NCBI GenBank assembly: GCA_905221605.1
Contig: CAJNDS010000127.1
Location: 170,001-220,050 of the forward strand
Reading direction: 5' to 3'
From: Symbiodinium natans
Lineage: Eukaryota; Sar; Dinophyceae; Suessiales; Symbiodiniaceae
Length of the DNA stretch: 50,050 bases
Positions 1 to 10,750 of this stretch are shown one piece after another; within the stretch, counting starts at the first letter, position 1; the number at the start of each line of letters is the position of its first letter. The notes beneath the pieces are model-generated. The model saw only the letters and a program-made list of their open reading frames with translations, was not told the origin of the DNA and made no database searches. Made by a program: the position numbers and the translations under genes.

Positions 1-310
1 GCGCGCCCTCTGGGGGCCTCCGTGGCGACGCAAAAAACCACGAAAAAAAAACCGTTCACCGGCGGCACGCGGGGGTCGGCGGCACTGGCGTCCGGCCTAA
101 TTCTGCTTCGCAGAAGGCCAGAGGCCAGCAAGGCTATTCCCGGGACGACCCGGGTTAAAAGGTCCGCATTTGCTCGGTCCTTTGGGGACCTCGCGCTGCC
201 CGATTTAATGGCTACCGCCAGTGCCGCCGACCCCAAAACGGCACGCAGGCGCGTGAAGCTTGAGTTTTGTGCGTGTGACGTGATGCCAGAAGTGTCAAGA
301 TTGAGGACCA
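1..310. repeat. GC-rich palindromic block
   Basis: A perfect 19-bp inverted repeat lies at 72-90 and 216-234 (GGGGTCGGCGGCACTGGCG and its reverse complement), enclosing about 125 bp. Inside are further small palindromes: TTCTGC-TTC-GCAGAA, CCCGGG-ACGA-CCCGGG and GGTCC-TTTG-GGGACC. A + frame is open from 22 to 318, but the palindromes explain the low stop density as well as coding does, and I recognise no protein family. It could be the terminus of a foldback or MITE-like element truncated by the window edge. Confidence 0.5.
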
Positions 311-314
311 GTGT

Positions 315-600
315 ATAGGGTTTGGGGTTTAGTGTTCGGGGTTAAGGGTTTAGGGTTTAGGGCTCAGGGTATAGGGTTGAGTCGACCGTCTGGTCATGTA
401 GGGTTTTAAAGTCGATCTGGTCGCGTCGGGTTTTAAAGTCGACCGTCTGGTCGCTTAGGGTTGAGGGTTAAGGGTTTAGGGTTCAGGGCTCAGGGTTTAG
501 GGTTCAGGGTTTAGGGGTCACGTCGACCGTTTGGTCGCTTGCGGTTTTGACGTCGACCGTCTGGTCGCTTTGAAGGGCCTAGGGTTTAGGGCTCAATCGG
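315..600 (+). repeat. Degenerate telomere-like TTTAGGG array with interspersed 19-bp unit
   Basis: Many imperfect copies of TTTAGGG and TTCAGGG/TTAAGGG variants are interrupted by a second unit close to GTCGACCGTCTGGTCGCTT, seen near 382, 438, 524 and 555 and often preceded by GGGTTTTAAA or GGTTTTGAC. TTTAGGG is the telomere type of plants and dinoflagellates. The degeneracy and the mixing with another unit suggest an interstitial or subtelomeric block rather than an active chromosome end. Confidence 0.75.
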
Positions 601-639
601 GTGCAGCGGTTTAAGGGTTTGGAGGGTTGCTAAAGAAAC

Positions 640-1860
640 TGGAACACTTCATCTCCAAAGTTAACGCCGAGTCTTGGGGTTCTCCATAGGGCCATGAGGG
701 CCATGGGGAGCGGGGCAAGCGGGCATGGAGTAGAGACGTGCCATGGGGCCTGCATGGGGTTGTGGGACCATGAGGCCGCAGGGGCATGGGGCCATGGGGG
801 AGCCGAAGCGGGCGGCGTACCGGAGCCCTTAAAACTGAGCTAAGTGGGGCCGGCATGGGGCCATGGCGGAGCCCGACCATGAGAGCGGAGCGGGCGGAGG
901 CAGCGTAGGGGCAGGAGGCCATAAGGCCATGGAGCTACGAGGCCATGGGGTCATAGGGCCAGGGACTCTGGCGAGTGAGGGGAGCGAGGGGAGCGGAGCA
1001 AGGCCGTAGGAGCATGGGGCCATGGAGGAGCCGGACCATGTGGGCGAGAAGCGGGCGGAGGCAGCGGGGGCGGAGAGAGCTAAGGGCATGGGGCCGTGGG
1101 ACCATGGGGCCGTGGGGCCGGCATGGGGCCATGGCGGAGCCCGACCATGCATAAGGGCAGAGCGGGCGGGGGCAGCGGGGCAGCGAGGGGAGCGAGGGGA
1201 GCAGGGCAAGCGGGCGTGCACTGGAGCCCTTAAAACTGAGCTAAGGGCATGGGGCCGTGGGAACATGGGCCGTGGGACCATGGGGCCGTGGCCATGCAGC
1301 CAGGGGGCATGTGAGGCCATGGGGCAAGGAGGCTACAGGGGCAGGGGGCCATCAGGCCATGGAGCCACGAGGCCATGGGGCCATAGGGCCATGAGGGCCA
1401 TGGGGAGCGGGGCAAGCGGGCGTGGAGTAGAGAGGCGCCATGGGGCCTTGAGGGCCTGGGGCCATGTGGGCGGTTAAGGAAAACTCAGCTCGTAGGGGCA
1501 TGGAGCCACAGAGGAGCCGGACCATGAGGGCGGAGGAGCCCGACCATGAGAGCGGAGCGGGCGGAGGCAGCGGGGGCAGTGCGGGGAGCAGGGCAAACTG
1601 GAGCCCTTAAAACTGAGCTAAGGGCATGGGGCCGTGGGAACATGGGCCGTGGGACCATGGGCCGTGGCCATGCAGCCATAGGAGGCATGGGCATATAGGG
1701 GGCATGTGAGGCCATGGGGCAAGGAGGCTATAGGGGCAGGGGGCCATCAGCCCATGGAGCCACGAGGCCATGACCCATAGGGCCATGAGGGCCATGGGGA
1801 GTGGGGCAAGCGGGCGTGGAGTAGAGAGGCGTGATGGATGTCGAATGATGCTTGAAGTCT
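640..1860. repeat. G-rich minisatellite with about 380-400 bp higher-order repeat
   Basis: Short units around GGGGCCATGG, GGGCCGTGGGACCATGG and GCGGGCGGAGGCAGCG are reiterated. A marker GAGCCCTTAAAACTGAGCTA recurs at 823, 1224 and 1602, giving higher-order spacings of about 401 and 378 bp. The segments after 1224 and 1602 are near-duplicates with small indels. Open frames on both strands here are rich in Met, Pro, His, Arg and Gly and are by-products of stop-poor repeats, so I do not call genes. Confidence 0.8.
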
Positions 1861-4490
1861 GGGCGATCGGTTTTCGCAAGAGCTGTTGTTGCAGTTTGGA
1901 GGTATTGGTTGTGCTTTTGCTTTGGTGATTTGGTTGATGTTCAAGAGCTTGGAGTTTAATTGCCTTTTGATGTGTAAACTAAGCTCAACAATTCCTGGTG
2001 TTTCCGGAGCATTTAAATGGCAAATCGTTCCCGTCTGTCAACTCCTTAGTTCCAAACAGCCCACACTGTCCGGCTTCAGTCTCTAAACAAAGGGGACCCG
2101 ACAAACGTACAATGACCGGCCAGTACCGGAAAAGCCTGAAATAGTTCGAAAGAACCGAACCGGAATTTGTGCTGTTGGGCCAAAGAACGCGCTAATGTTG
2201 AATTACAGCTTTCCTGTTAAGCGGACCTCGGGTTTGTTGAGCAGCAATGCGCAAACTCTGCCGTCGCCCTCCTGCACTTTATGATCGTTCATATTGGGAC
2301 GGACTGCTAAGTGCCGTTCGAGTATACGCGGCGTGTTCGATGGAATGTGTTCTGCGGTAGTTTGAGGGCAGATGTCAGCAGCATTGTGGAGCTGCGCTTG
2401 ATTGCATATGAAACACTCATATGCAAGGCTTCAGGCATGAACACACATGCAAGCGAAGGCCTTATGACTCTAGACCCTCCACGTCAGAATCCTATCAGAC
2501 GCAAAATTAGAGTCGTCTGCAACTTCGGTTGTTCTACTACTTGTTGTGTTATTGTTTTTTTTTGCTTGGATCGCTGGGATGATTTTGCGACTTTGGTTTC
2601 ATGATTGCGATGTTGGTTTTGTCTTGGGCAGACCATGGGCATAGTCACGCGCAGGCGTGAGCTGCAAACGCCCGTCCGTCCACGTCCAGACATGGGTCAT
2701 AGGGCCCATGTCCGGATGTTCCTGGATGTTGCGATCGTGCTTACAGTGGAAATGTGTCTGAAGCTGTTGCCAGTTGTATACAGTTTATTTCTAGAATTTG
2801 GAATTTGGAGACACTAGGCTCGTTTGGATGTTTGTACTCCATGGATGTCACCAGCAACTTGATCTTGGGTGTGGGCCTGGGGCTTGAGAATAACTTGTAT
2901 AAACACAAAACAAAGGGCAAATACATCCATATGTATATATATATACACACATATTTGCTTTCTTGTTGTGTGTCTGTGAGTCTTCGTATGCTCTGTGTGT
3001 CATCTCGAGGAGAAACCAAGAGTCATTGCACAGATTGCAGACTCACTCATGGCAAAGGCCTCATCGAGGTCTTGATGGTCACATCGAACGGTACAGAAAC
3101 AGCTGTGTCCTGAGGCGGCCCGTACTGCCTACTTGGTCGTGTACACTAGTACACATGAGGTCCTGTCATGCACCCAAGCATGCCTGACGAGTACAAGGTT
3201 GGCCTGCAACCCCGAACAGAAGCGTACAGAGTTGTGTCCCTTTCTTGCCTTCCTGCGGCAGCCCGTGATTTTCGCCAACGGCGAGCGCATTGACTTTCCG
3301 CCCCCTACAAAGACAATCCGAGCTCCACGTATTCGGCATCCGAAGACACAGCGGCGGCCTCCAGGAGAACTGCAACCATGCACGACATGACTACACACTC
3401 GTGGTGCCCACTGAAGCATCAAGACTCATGCAACTTGTGTCTTCCACACTAGCCGCTGTCACTGAGAAACTAGATGCTGTTGCCACCTTGATCTGGATTC
3501 GCTCATGTCTTGGATCCTCTTGATTTCGCAGGACTTCAGGGGCCACCAGAGTTTCTGTGACAATGATGGAGCCACTGTCGGTGATTGGTCTCGGATGAAA
3601 TCCATAGCATGCATAGCCCTTGGGGACCCACGTCCGCTGATCTTGCAAAGGGTGATGACGAGTGGTTCCGTCTTTGGCTGTCACATGACAAGAACAGGAA
3701 TTCGCAGAAACCCGACATGTGCTGCAATCACATGATTGTCCGTGTGCAAAGATGCCGTGTTGTATTGATCTGTGGCCGTGCGCTCTTGCTGCGCCGCAGA
3801 CTGCCTTGCTCCTTTGGCAAGTTTTAAATCACGTGGACATGCGGGCACTTGGTCCTCCCACGGCCGAACCTAACCCTTGCCACCGTAGTTCTGAGTAGTT
3901 ACAAGTAAGATGTATGAAGTGCAGGTTGCTTTTGGATGTGTTGCACGGGCTGTCTTTTGGTCAATACAGAGCCAGCGGCACGCCCAAGCAAGCTCTGGTT
4001 TCCCAGTTTCTTTGCAGGAAGCGATGTGTAACTCCAGAATCCGCAAGGGAAACTTGAGCTTGAGAAGAGCTTACGTTTGAGCAGAAGCTCCATTGCGCCG
4101 CGGCCATCCATCAATACTTCACAGAAAACGAGCATTGCCCACGCAGATGATGCACATGCTGCAAAACAGGCTTGGCTATATCTTTGAGCTCTTGCTTGCA
4201 GCTTCTGGGCTGTTGTACTAGAGCCATGCTGGATTGCCCATGATATGCCATAGCCATGTCGTCAACACATCCCATTCCAGCAACTACCAACCGCACCAGA
4301 ACAATCAGATAAACAGACGCTAGCAACACAGACACGAGCAAATCTGGAATCGTGTGTTACATCGAAAAGCAGTCGCGACTTACATCAAACAGCCAGCACT
4401 ACTTCGTGACTGGCGGTTCACAAAGTAATGCCTTGTCAGAGATGGTGACACCGTAGCGATGGTGCTCAACTTTGATTTTCTGCGGAAGCC
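1861..4490. other. No confidently recognised gene
   Basis: GC falls to normal after the minisatellite. Only short open frames are present. The + frame across 3133-3390 has the most protein-like composition (residues such as FANGERIDFPPPTK), while a - frame at 3129-3422 overlaps it, so strand is undecided. A short TA/CA microsatellite sits at 2931-2952. I see no family motif, RNA gene or clear splice series. Confidence 0.4.
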
Positions 4491-4496
4491 TCGGGC

Positions 4497-4958
4497 ATGG
4501 CTTGCGCTTGCATTGCAAAGTGCTGTCTAGAAGTGCTGGAAGTGCCTGCGAATGGCGCAGCGGTGGAAGGCAAACTTCCTGAAACCTCGGCAGTGCTCGG
4601 CAGCTCAAAGAGTACGGCAACCAAGGAGCGGCTGGAGAAAGCCCCCGGCACCTCAGCAGGTTCCGCTCATTCCAGCACACCGCTTGGGAAAGTCACCTTC
4701 GCAACTTTGTGACCTTGACTTCGACAGTGCAGAGGTCACAGTCTCGGAGGAAGGCATCACCGAGGGCGATGACGATGCACAAGGTTTGTTTTGCAGTAAT
4801 TCTTGCATTTTGTGTTGTAGCCATCCCAAAACCTGTCAGGTACGCCGCTAAGACCACGTGGACCATTCTCTGCAGATGCCGTTGGGATCGACACCCGCTC
4901 ATGGCTGAGCACCGTGCAAGCGAACGTTCGTCGTATTCGTGGTGAGTTGGAGCAGTAA
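4497..4958 (+). CDS. Small unknown gene, 3' part with resolved last intron
   Basis: Function is not recognised. An ATG at 4497 opens a frame beginning MACACIAKCCLEVLEV, the first Met after an in-frame TGA. A second segment (about 4690-4783) is acidic and includes LDFDSAEVTVSEEGITEGDD. It ends CAAG at 4783, just before a GT donor at 4784. An acceptor CTCTGCAG ends at 4875, and the last exon 4876-4958 reads DAVGIDTRSWLSTVQ then ANVRRIRGELEQ and stops at TAA 4956-4958. The join is phase 1 and remakes a GAT codon. The link between the first and second segments needs a frame change that I could not place as an intron, so the first exon may belong to another model. The canonical GT-AG intron contrasts with the GC/GA introns of later genes. 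Confidence 0.5.
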
Positions 4959-5833
4959 TTTAAGCAACCTGTCAACAGCACATCGAGTCTCCGCGACTGC
5001 GCCAGGTCAGGGATTGTGGTGGCTAGTGCAGGCAGGATGTGCCAGCGGTCTGATGCTGCCGTGTAGCTTTGAGATCAGAACTATTCAATGACTTGTCTGC
5101 TGCAGGACTCTGACTTGCTGTTCTTCCTGTTCCCAGGGCAGCAGCGGGCTCATTCAGTTTTTCTCTCACGTGAGCTCGCGTTTCGTTGTGGTTTCTTCTT
5201 TGCAACTACATCATGGACAGGGGATTGTTAGAGCCTTGGTCCAAAAATAGGCAAGACTGCGGCAAGACACTTGTTATATTTCGTGCACAACGGTCGCATT
5301 CTGTCTGTTTGGGTTTCTGTGGAGCGCTTCTGTCGCTTCTGGGCACCTTTCATCAATCCAAAGCCCCAAAGTGCTCTTGACTGCAAGCTGGTCAGCTGAT
5401 CTGCAAACCTGGCGGGGGGGGGGGGAGTATGGGATGTAGAATATGGGCCTGATGGCCTTAGTGCACCTGCCATACAAAAGCCCTCTCTCTCGACAACTTT
5501 TCTGTTTCTTGAGATGAATTGAGTTTCTTGCATCTCAGCACATGGTTCCCTTGTAGGATGCGCGTTATGAGAATTGCGGCAGGCACCACATGCGTTTTGC
5601 AGCGAACCTGTGCAGGGCCGCATATATAGAGACTCAGAGACACCCTCCGCCACTAGATGTGGGTTTTTGTTTTAGAATTGTTTGGGTCCTTGTTCTAAGG
5701 GGGTCCTGGTATTTTGGGGCGACGTCAGGGGCAGTTTCCGACGCACGTGAGAATCAAGCGTGCCTGCGCGTGTGGTGATGCATTGTAGTTCACCAGCCAA
5801 GCCAGTCATCAGGCATCACAGATCCACAGTGCC
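4959..5833. other. No gene seen; poly-G run
   Basis: The interval separates the small gene from the ankyrin gene. It carries a homopolymeric G tract near 5412-5425 (GGCGGGGG...GAGTATGGG). A - frame of 141 codons at 5228-5653 runs straight through this tract and shows no family motif, so I do not call it. Confidence 0.4.
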
Positions 5834-6208
5834 ATGCCATCTGCCCATGAGACTGAGACATCACTGTGGGACGATGCAACCGGTGGACGGATCTGTGGCC
5901 AGATCTTTGAGGTTGCAAGGCTTCGCGGGCTTGACAGACTTCAGGTGAGTGAAAGGAAAGGAGGCCGTTGCAAGGTCCAACTGGAAGCGTGGATCGATGA
6001 GGCAGCGTGGGACACCTTCGCCACTATCGATGCTACAGAATCAGACTCACAGGACAAGGGTGGCCAGACAGAGCCAGTGCCGTGCTTACGCGAAGTTTGT
6101 GACGTCCGCAAAGCAACCTCCAGCACGATGAGCGAGGAGGGCTTTTGGTTCCTCCGCAGCTCGGCTCACAGCCTGTCCTTGTTGGCAAGTGCCTGTCAGT
6201 GCCAGTAA
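5834..6208 (+). CDS. Candidate 5' exon(s) of the ankyrin gene or a small upstream ORF
   Basis: An ATG at 5834 opens a frame starting MPSAHETETSLWDD. After 37 codons a consensus donor CAG|GTGAGTG occurs at 5944/5945. Splicing from it to an AG|G acceptor at 6307-6308 would be in phase 0 and join ...GLDRLQ to ERKLLEWRS of the long exon, supplying the start codon that the long exon lacks. Alternatively the frame continues unspliced to 6208 with plausible residues (GGRCKVQLEAWIDEAAWD) and would be a longer first exon or a separate short ORF. I cannot decide between these from sequence alone. Confidence 0.45.
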   Translation: MPSAHETETSLWDDATGGRICGQIFEVARLRGLDRLQVSERKGGRCKVQLEAWIDEAAWDTFATIDATESDSQDKGGQTEPVPCLREVCDVRKATSSTMSEEGFWFLRSSAHSLSLLASACQCQ

Positions 6209-6251
6209 ATGCCGTCTTTGCGATCTAGGAATCTAGCTGCAATGAAACTAA

Positions 6252-8360
6252 GGAAAAGATGATTTCCTGAAACTGCCGGCGCGCTGTCCGCGGCACCAAA
6301 CATTGAAGGAGCGGAAGTTGCTGGAGTGGCGCAGCATACCATATCGAGACATTGTGAGCGGCGAATTGAAGAGGTCCACAGCAGCGATCACCCACGTCTG
6401 GCTCAGCAAGAAGCACTTCGATCCAGATGGGCTCAAACTTGCCAGACTGAAAGGCGTGCTTGCAAGCGAGGCATGTCGATGGATTGAATATGTCTGGCTC
6501 GACTTTGCTTGCGTTCCTCAGCCATGGAACGATGACGGATGTTACGAGCAGCTCTCCGTCGAGGATGAGACCCTGCTCAAGCAGTCAATTGAGCATTGCC
6601 TTCCATATCTGTATCTTGGTGCCACCGTGATTGTTCTTTGGGACGATGGCTTCGATATCCGGTTTTGGCCAGCTACCGAACTTTTTCTTTCTTGTAAGAC
6701 TCCGACGCTCCTCGGGCTAACCCCCAGCTTGGCGGAGCATTACCGGACAGTATTCGCATGCATGCAAAGCCACGAGGGGCAGGAGGGCAAAATCCAGGAG
6801 CTGGTGATGAAAGTGTGGATGGGCATGTCAGCTGACACGGCCTGTGACCTCCTCATGCAAGAGAGATTTGTGACAACCATTGGGAGAGACAAGACGGTGA
6901 TCATGCGTGTAATGAAGCACATGGAAGAGAATTTAAGGCAGCTCTTCCGAGAGCATCCCTTGCTGATCACGCCTCGCCACGCTATTGCTGGATTGAGCTT
7001 TGCGAAGGCACGTTGCAAGCTTGATTTCACGGTTGATGTGATGCATATCAACCGCGTCTTGAACCGGAAGACTGCCATCATGTTGGCCGCTGAACAAGGC
7101 CACAACGATGTGCTGCGATTGATCCTTGCAGTGCCTGACATTGATGTCAACGCAAAGGACACTTCGATGGGATACACAGCACTTCATTTTGCTGCGCGCG
7201 AGGGGCAGGAAACGGCTCTGCAGTTGCTCCTTGCCGACGCGCGCACGGCCATCAACACAAAAGCAGACAACGGAGACACTGCCTTGACCCTTGCCTTGTC
7301 AAGCGACAAGTTCCGCATCACACAGTTGCTTCTGACCCACACTGGTGTCGACGTCGACACGCGATCTATGCGCCTTGCTATAGAGAAAGAGCTTGATGAA
7401 GCGCTCTTCGCTCAAGTCCTCAAGTGTCCTACCTTGGACATCAATGTAGACCTGGGGGCAAAGTGTGGCAGCATCGGTGGCTTCAGGCCATTACATCTAG
7501 CAGTCCAGCGTGGCAACGCAAGGATCGTTGTGCAAGTTGTGGAGACGCCGGGCGTGGATTTGAATGCCCGGGCGGCTGGAGGGATGACCCCGCTTCATGT
7601 GGCTGTGAAGCATGGCAAGGTCCTAGTTGTCGAAGCCTTGTTGCCAAGACCTGGCATCGACCTGAATGCTTCCACTGATGATGGCTTCTCACCCCTGTCA
7701 CTGGCGGCTGTCAACGGGCAGGTGCAGTTGATAAAGATGTTTCTCAAGAAAGCAGACATGAGTGTGGGCCTGAAATCAGTGCTGGCTTTGACACTGCAGC
7801 AGGACTCCAAGGAGTGTGAAGAGGTCGCAAGTTCCATTCTTGCAGCCAGAGCGGAAGTTGCTCTAGGCACAGTCACTGCTTTCAGAGACCTCGTCAAGAA
7901 GGTTCAAGGTGTCAGAGAAGAACTGGTCGCAGGGATTGGCTTCCCGGGCAAGCTTTTGCGGGCGGCCATGCAGGAAGGCGATATCGAACTCCTACGATTG
8001 GTTTTGGCTATTCCCAGGTTGGATGTCAACTCGAAGGTATTCTTTGTAGAAGGCACAGCTCTGCAATATGCTGCAGAAGGAGGGAGAATTGAACTGTTGA
8101 AGGTTTTGCTGCAGGAGCCCGCCATCGATGTCAACGCTAACACCAGTGGCTGGACGGCACTGCACGCAGCCGCAGAACATGGCCATTGTGCTATCGTGGA
8201 GCGTCTCCTTGAAGTGCCTGGAATCGATACGAATATTCGTTCAGGATTCTATACGCCACTGGCCATAGCTGAGCAAACCTGTCAAGACCGAGTAGCTGCC
8301 ATGCTTCGGCGTGGGGGAGGAAAGCGCTGGTCCAAGAGCTGGCTGCGATCCGGGCCCTAA
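6252..8360 (+). CDS. Ankyrin-repeat protein with HET-like N-terminal domain (long exon)
   Basis: This is the longest convincing coding exon in the window. The frame is open from 6252 (after TAA at 6249) to a TAA ending at 8360; the first listed codon 6303 is TTG, so the true start is probably in an upstream exon. The N-terminal ~220 residues carry ITHVWLS, WLDFACVPQPW, CLPYLYLGATVIVLWDD and FWPATELFLS. This spacing resembles the fungal HET-domain layout (S-Y/H-x-W, W-x-D, L-G) and a module common in dinoflagellate predicted proteins. About 10-11 ankyrin repeats follow from residue ~250, such as GMTPLHVAVKHGKVLVVEAL and WTALHAAAEHGHCAIVERLL, with a degenerate helical insert around residues 495-560. 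Ankyrin stacks bind proteins; no catalytic motif is visible, and partners and location are unknown. A coding stretch of more than 2 kb without introns is odd beside neighbours with ~40-120 nt exons. Confidence 0.9.
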   Translation, partial: GKDDFLKLPARCPRHQTLKERKLLEWRSIPYRDIVSGELKRSTAAITHVWLSKKHFDPDGLKLARLKGVLASEACRWIEYVWLDFACVPQPWNDDGCYEQLSVEDETLLKQSIEHCLPYLYLGATVIVLWDDGFDIRFWPATELFLSCKTPTLLGLTPSLAEHYRTVFACMQSHEGQEGKIQELVMKVWMGMSADTACDLLMQERFVTTIGRDKTVIMRVMKHMEENLRQLFREHPLLITPRHAIAGLSFAKARCKLDFTVDVMHINRVLNRKTAIMLAAEQGHNDVLRLILAVPDIDVNAKDTSMGYTALHFAAREGQETALQLLLADARTAINTKADNGDTALTLALSSDKFRITQLLLTHTGVDVDTRSMRLAIEKELDEALFAQVLKCPTLDINVDLGAKCGSIGGFRPLHLAVQRGNARIVVQVVETPGVDLNARAAGGMTPLHVAVKHGKVLVVEALLPRPGIDLNASTDDGFSPLSLAAVNGQVQLIKMFLKKADMSVGLKSVLALTLQQDSKECEEVASSILAARAEVALGTVTAFRDLVKKVQGVREELVAGIGFPGKLLRAAMQEGDIELLRLVLAIPRLDVNSKVFFVEGTALQYAAEGGRIELLKVLLQEPAIDVNANTSGWTALHAAAEHGHCAIVERLLEVPGIDTNIRSGFYTPLAIAEQTCQDRVAAMLRRGGGKRWSKSWLRSGP

Positions 8361-10750
8361 CAGCCCCAACATGGCATCAGAGAAGCAAACCTCTTGGGCT
8401 GTTCGCTGAAACGTCTGATTCGGCCACGTTGCACCATCCCGCTCGGAGTTCCAGCGCCTGTGTTCCGCCAATGTCTGCCCGCCAGCACAAACTGCTCAGG
8501 ATCAAGCAGTTCGTGTATGTTCGTAAAGCCATCATCCACTCGCAGCGCCTTGCACGAAGAAGGAACCCTTGGGCGGTCTTGTCGCTCTGCGACGTTCGCA
8601 GAACTGCGGCGACACGGACGTCCTGGACATGCCCTCATCTACTTGCGGCGGCTACGGTCAGCATCACAAAGAAGGCCGTCAGAGGACCATGATGAACCAT
8701 GCCTTCAACAGATGTGCTAGTGCAAAGGAGAAGCAAGAAAAAAACATGTGTAGCTTCACGAGTCGGATTGGCATGCTTGGGGTAGGTAATTAATTGACTC
8801 GTTCATGAGAAAGAAATGCATCGTGTCGACTTAACAACGCACTGGCGCATTGTTGTGCCGACTCTTTGCCAAGGCCGTCGTCTCCGCTTGCTGCGTACGT
8901 ACCATCCTCAGATCGCACTGCATACATGTCTTAGAGGCTGCCTGCAGAGAACCTGCTCTGGTGAAGCATACTGACGCCTAAGCTGAACTGGTAGGTTTAG
9001 CTGGTGGGTTCAGGCATTGCCTGCTGACGCAAAGCTCGCAGCAGCCTGCGTGGCCCCTCTCACATCGGCAGTTCACAAGGCGAGCCTCACGAGCCTGTAG
9101 TTGCAGAATGGTGCGGATGCAAGGCAATGCAAGGCAATGACAAAACCTGGTGCAACGTGTGGTGAAGACGGAAAGTCATCCTGTCTCGTCAAGTCATCAG
9201 GGATCTTCCTCCATTCGGAAGCCAACGTTGGCAGCTGTATGCGAGGGCCTCAATCCTGAAGTGGCCTCGCCAGATTGCAACACTTGCATTGCAACCGAAC
9301 CTTGACAACTTCGGCCTCAGTTTCCGATTGGCGAATCTCTGTCTTTCCGGATGGACAGCGCGTGGATTTGCGCAGCGCTGAATTGAGAAGCACTCGTCGT
9401 AATGACTTCGACTGGCATCCCAAAGCTGCACATGTTCCAAAGGCCGCCGCCGCCCGGAATGCCTTCGGAAGAGGCGGCAGTTAAACCAGAGAAAATGTGT
9501 GATGAGTTTGTGATGACCTCCCGCCATAACTCTGCTTGCCAGGTCCCAGCTTTTGTTTGCTCCGCGGCCCCACATCCTGGTTATGGATGTGTTGGTGTTG
9601 TCCTTGTCGCGCTGCGCTTGGTCTCCATGTTTGGCCAGACGTCGCCTGTTTTCGGTTCTTACTGTTTGGACGCTTGAACTCTAAGAAACGAAGGTCGGCA
9701 CCCAGTCTGGGCGTTTGTTTTCCTTATTCCTCGCGCAAGAAGCTGGCGGCTTCAAGGCGAGGGAAAGCACGGGGAAGCAATGAAAGCACACCCTGCAACT
9801 ATCTGAAACTCACTTGTCTGGAAATTGGTGCCCGATTGAGGCCGAAGCTGGCAAGCTCTGGCCAATGGTTTCAGAGCACTGCCTCTACAACTTCTTCAAG
9901 AGAGTTAGAAGGACTGTGCAGACTGAGCACTGGATTCACTGCATGAGAGCTTGAACAGCACAGTGGACATCGAGGTACAGGACTGGCGCCGATGTGTCTC
10001 AGGATCGCCATCTTGAGGAGGCCAGGCCAAAAGCTTCAAGCGACCCTCCTTCCAGTCTCCTCCCCCTTTTTCCCTCCTTTCACCAACAACGTGCAAAGGA
10101 GACTCCATTCTTGGCTCAGAAGGTTGAGATCATCAGGGACCGGTCCTTAACCCTCAGTGATCAGCACCCTGGCTGTTGTTCTGCCATACCCCATACCACA
10201 CAGTGCCACGACCAAAGGCAGGCTCCACGAGCAACCTGTTTGCCACACTCGCCTGGAATCAGGACTTTGCGCCGGGAATGTCAGAAGGGTCGCACTCACA
10301 ACATGCCTTGCAGGAGCGACTGGCGTACTATGCGCATCCGCGTCGGTGATCCTACATCGCGCATGTTCATGCAAGATGTAGTATTGAGATGTTAAACGTG
10401 GTCCAGGTTGTGTGGGTGCTGCAGATTTGGCCTGGACAATCTCCATAATGCAGTTGGCATGCGCCTCAGGAAGCAAGTAGCAAAGAAGAAAGACATGCAG
10501 GCAGCATCAGCCAAATCAATGCCGGACCGATGTTTGCAAAACGCAGCAGGTTGCCGGAGAACCATCCACGCGGCTGTTGTCGATCTGTCTCTGTCACAGT
10601 GTCTTCAACCTTGCTGACTTCAACAAAGTTAGCCTGTAGTCATCACAAGGTCACACTGGAACGGACGATGCTTGCGATGATTCACTGCTGGTCCTCTACA
10701 CGGGCAAGGAGCCTCATCTGCCGAAAGGCGCTAGAAAACGAAGTTGCCGT
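8361..10750. other. Unresolved; possible short exons, strand ambiguous
   Basis: No long frame or family motif was found. Protein-like fragments include a - frame at 8357-8638 (FTNIHELLDPEQFVLAGRHW) overlapped by a + frame at 8429-8692, a + frame near 9402-9560 (GMPSEEAAVKPEKMCDEF), and a + fragment near 9820-9950 (KLWPMVSEHCLYNFFKRVRR). Competing frames on the opposite strand are equally open, so none is called as a gene. Confidence 0.3.

Noticed and set aside
829-1477. Met/Pro/His-rich and Gly/Arg-rich frames of 150-163 codons on both strands
   Set aside because: Minisatellite artefacts; equivalent frames exist on both strands with the same periodicity.
5228-5653. A 141-codon - strand frame
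   Set aside because: Runs through a poly-G tract, lacks motifs and has no support from neighbouring exons.
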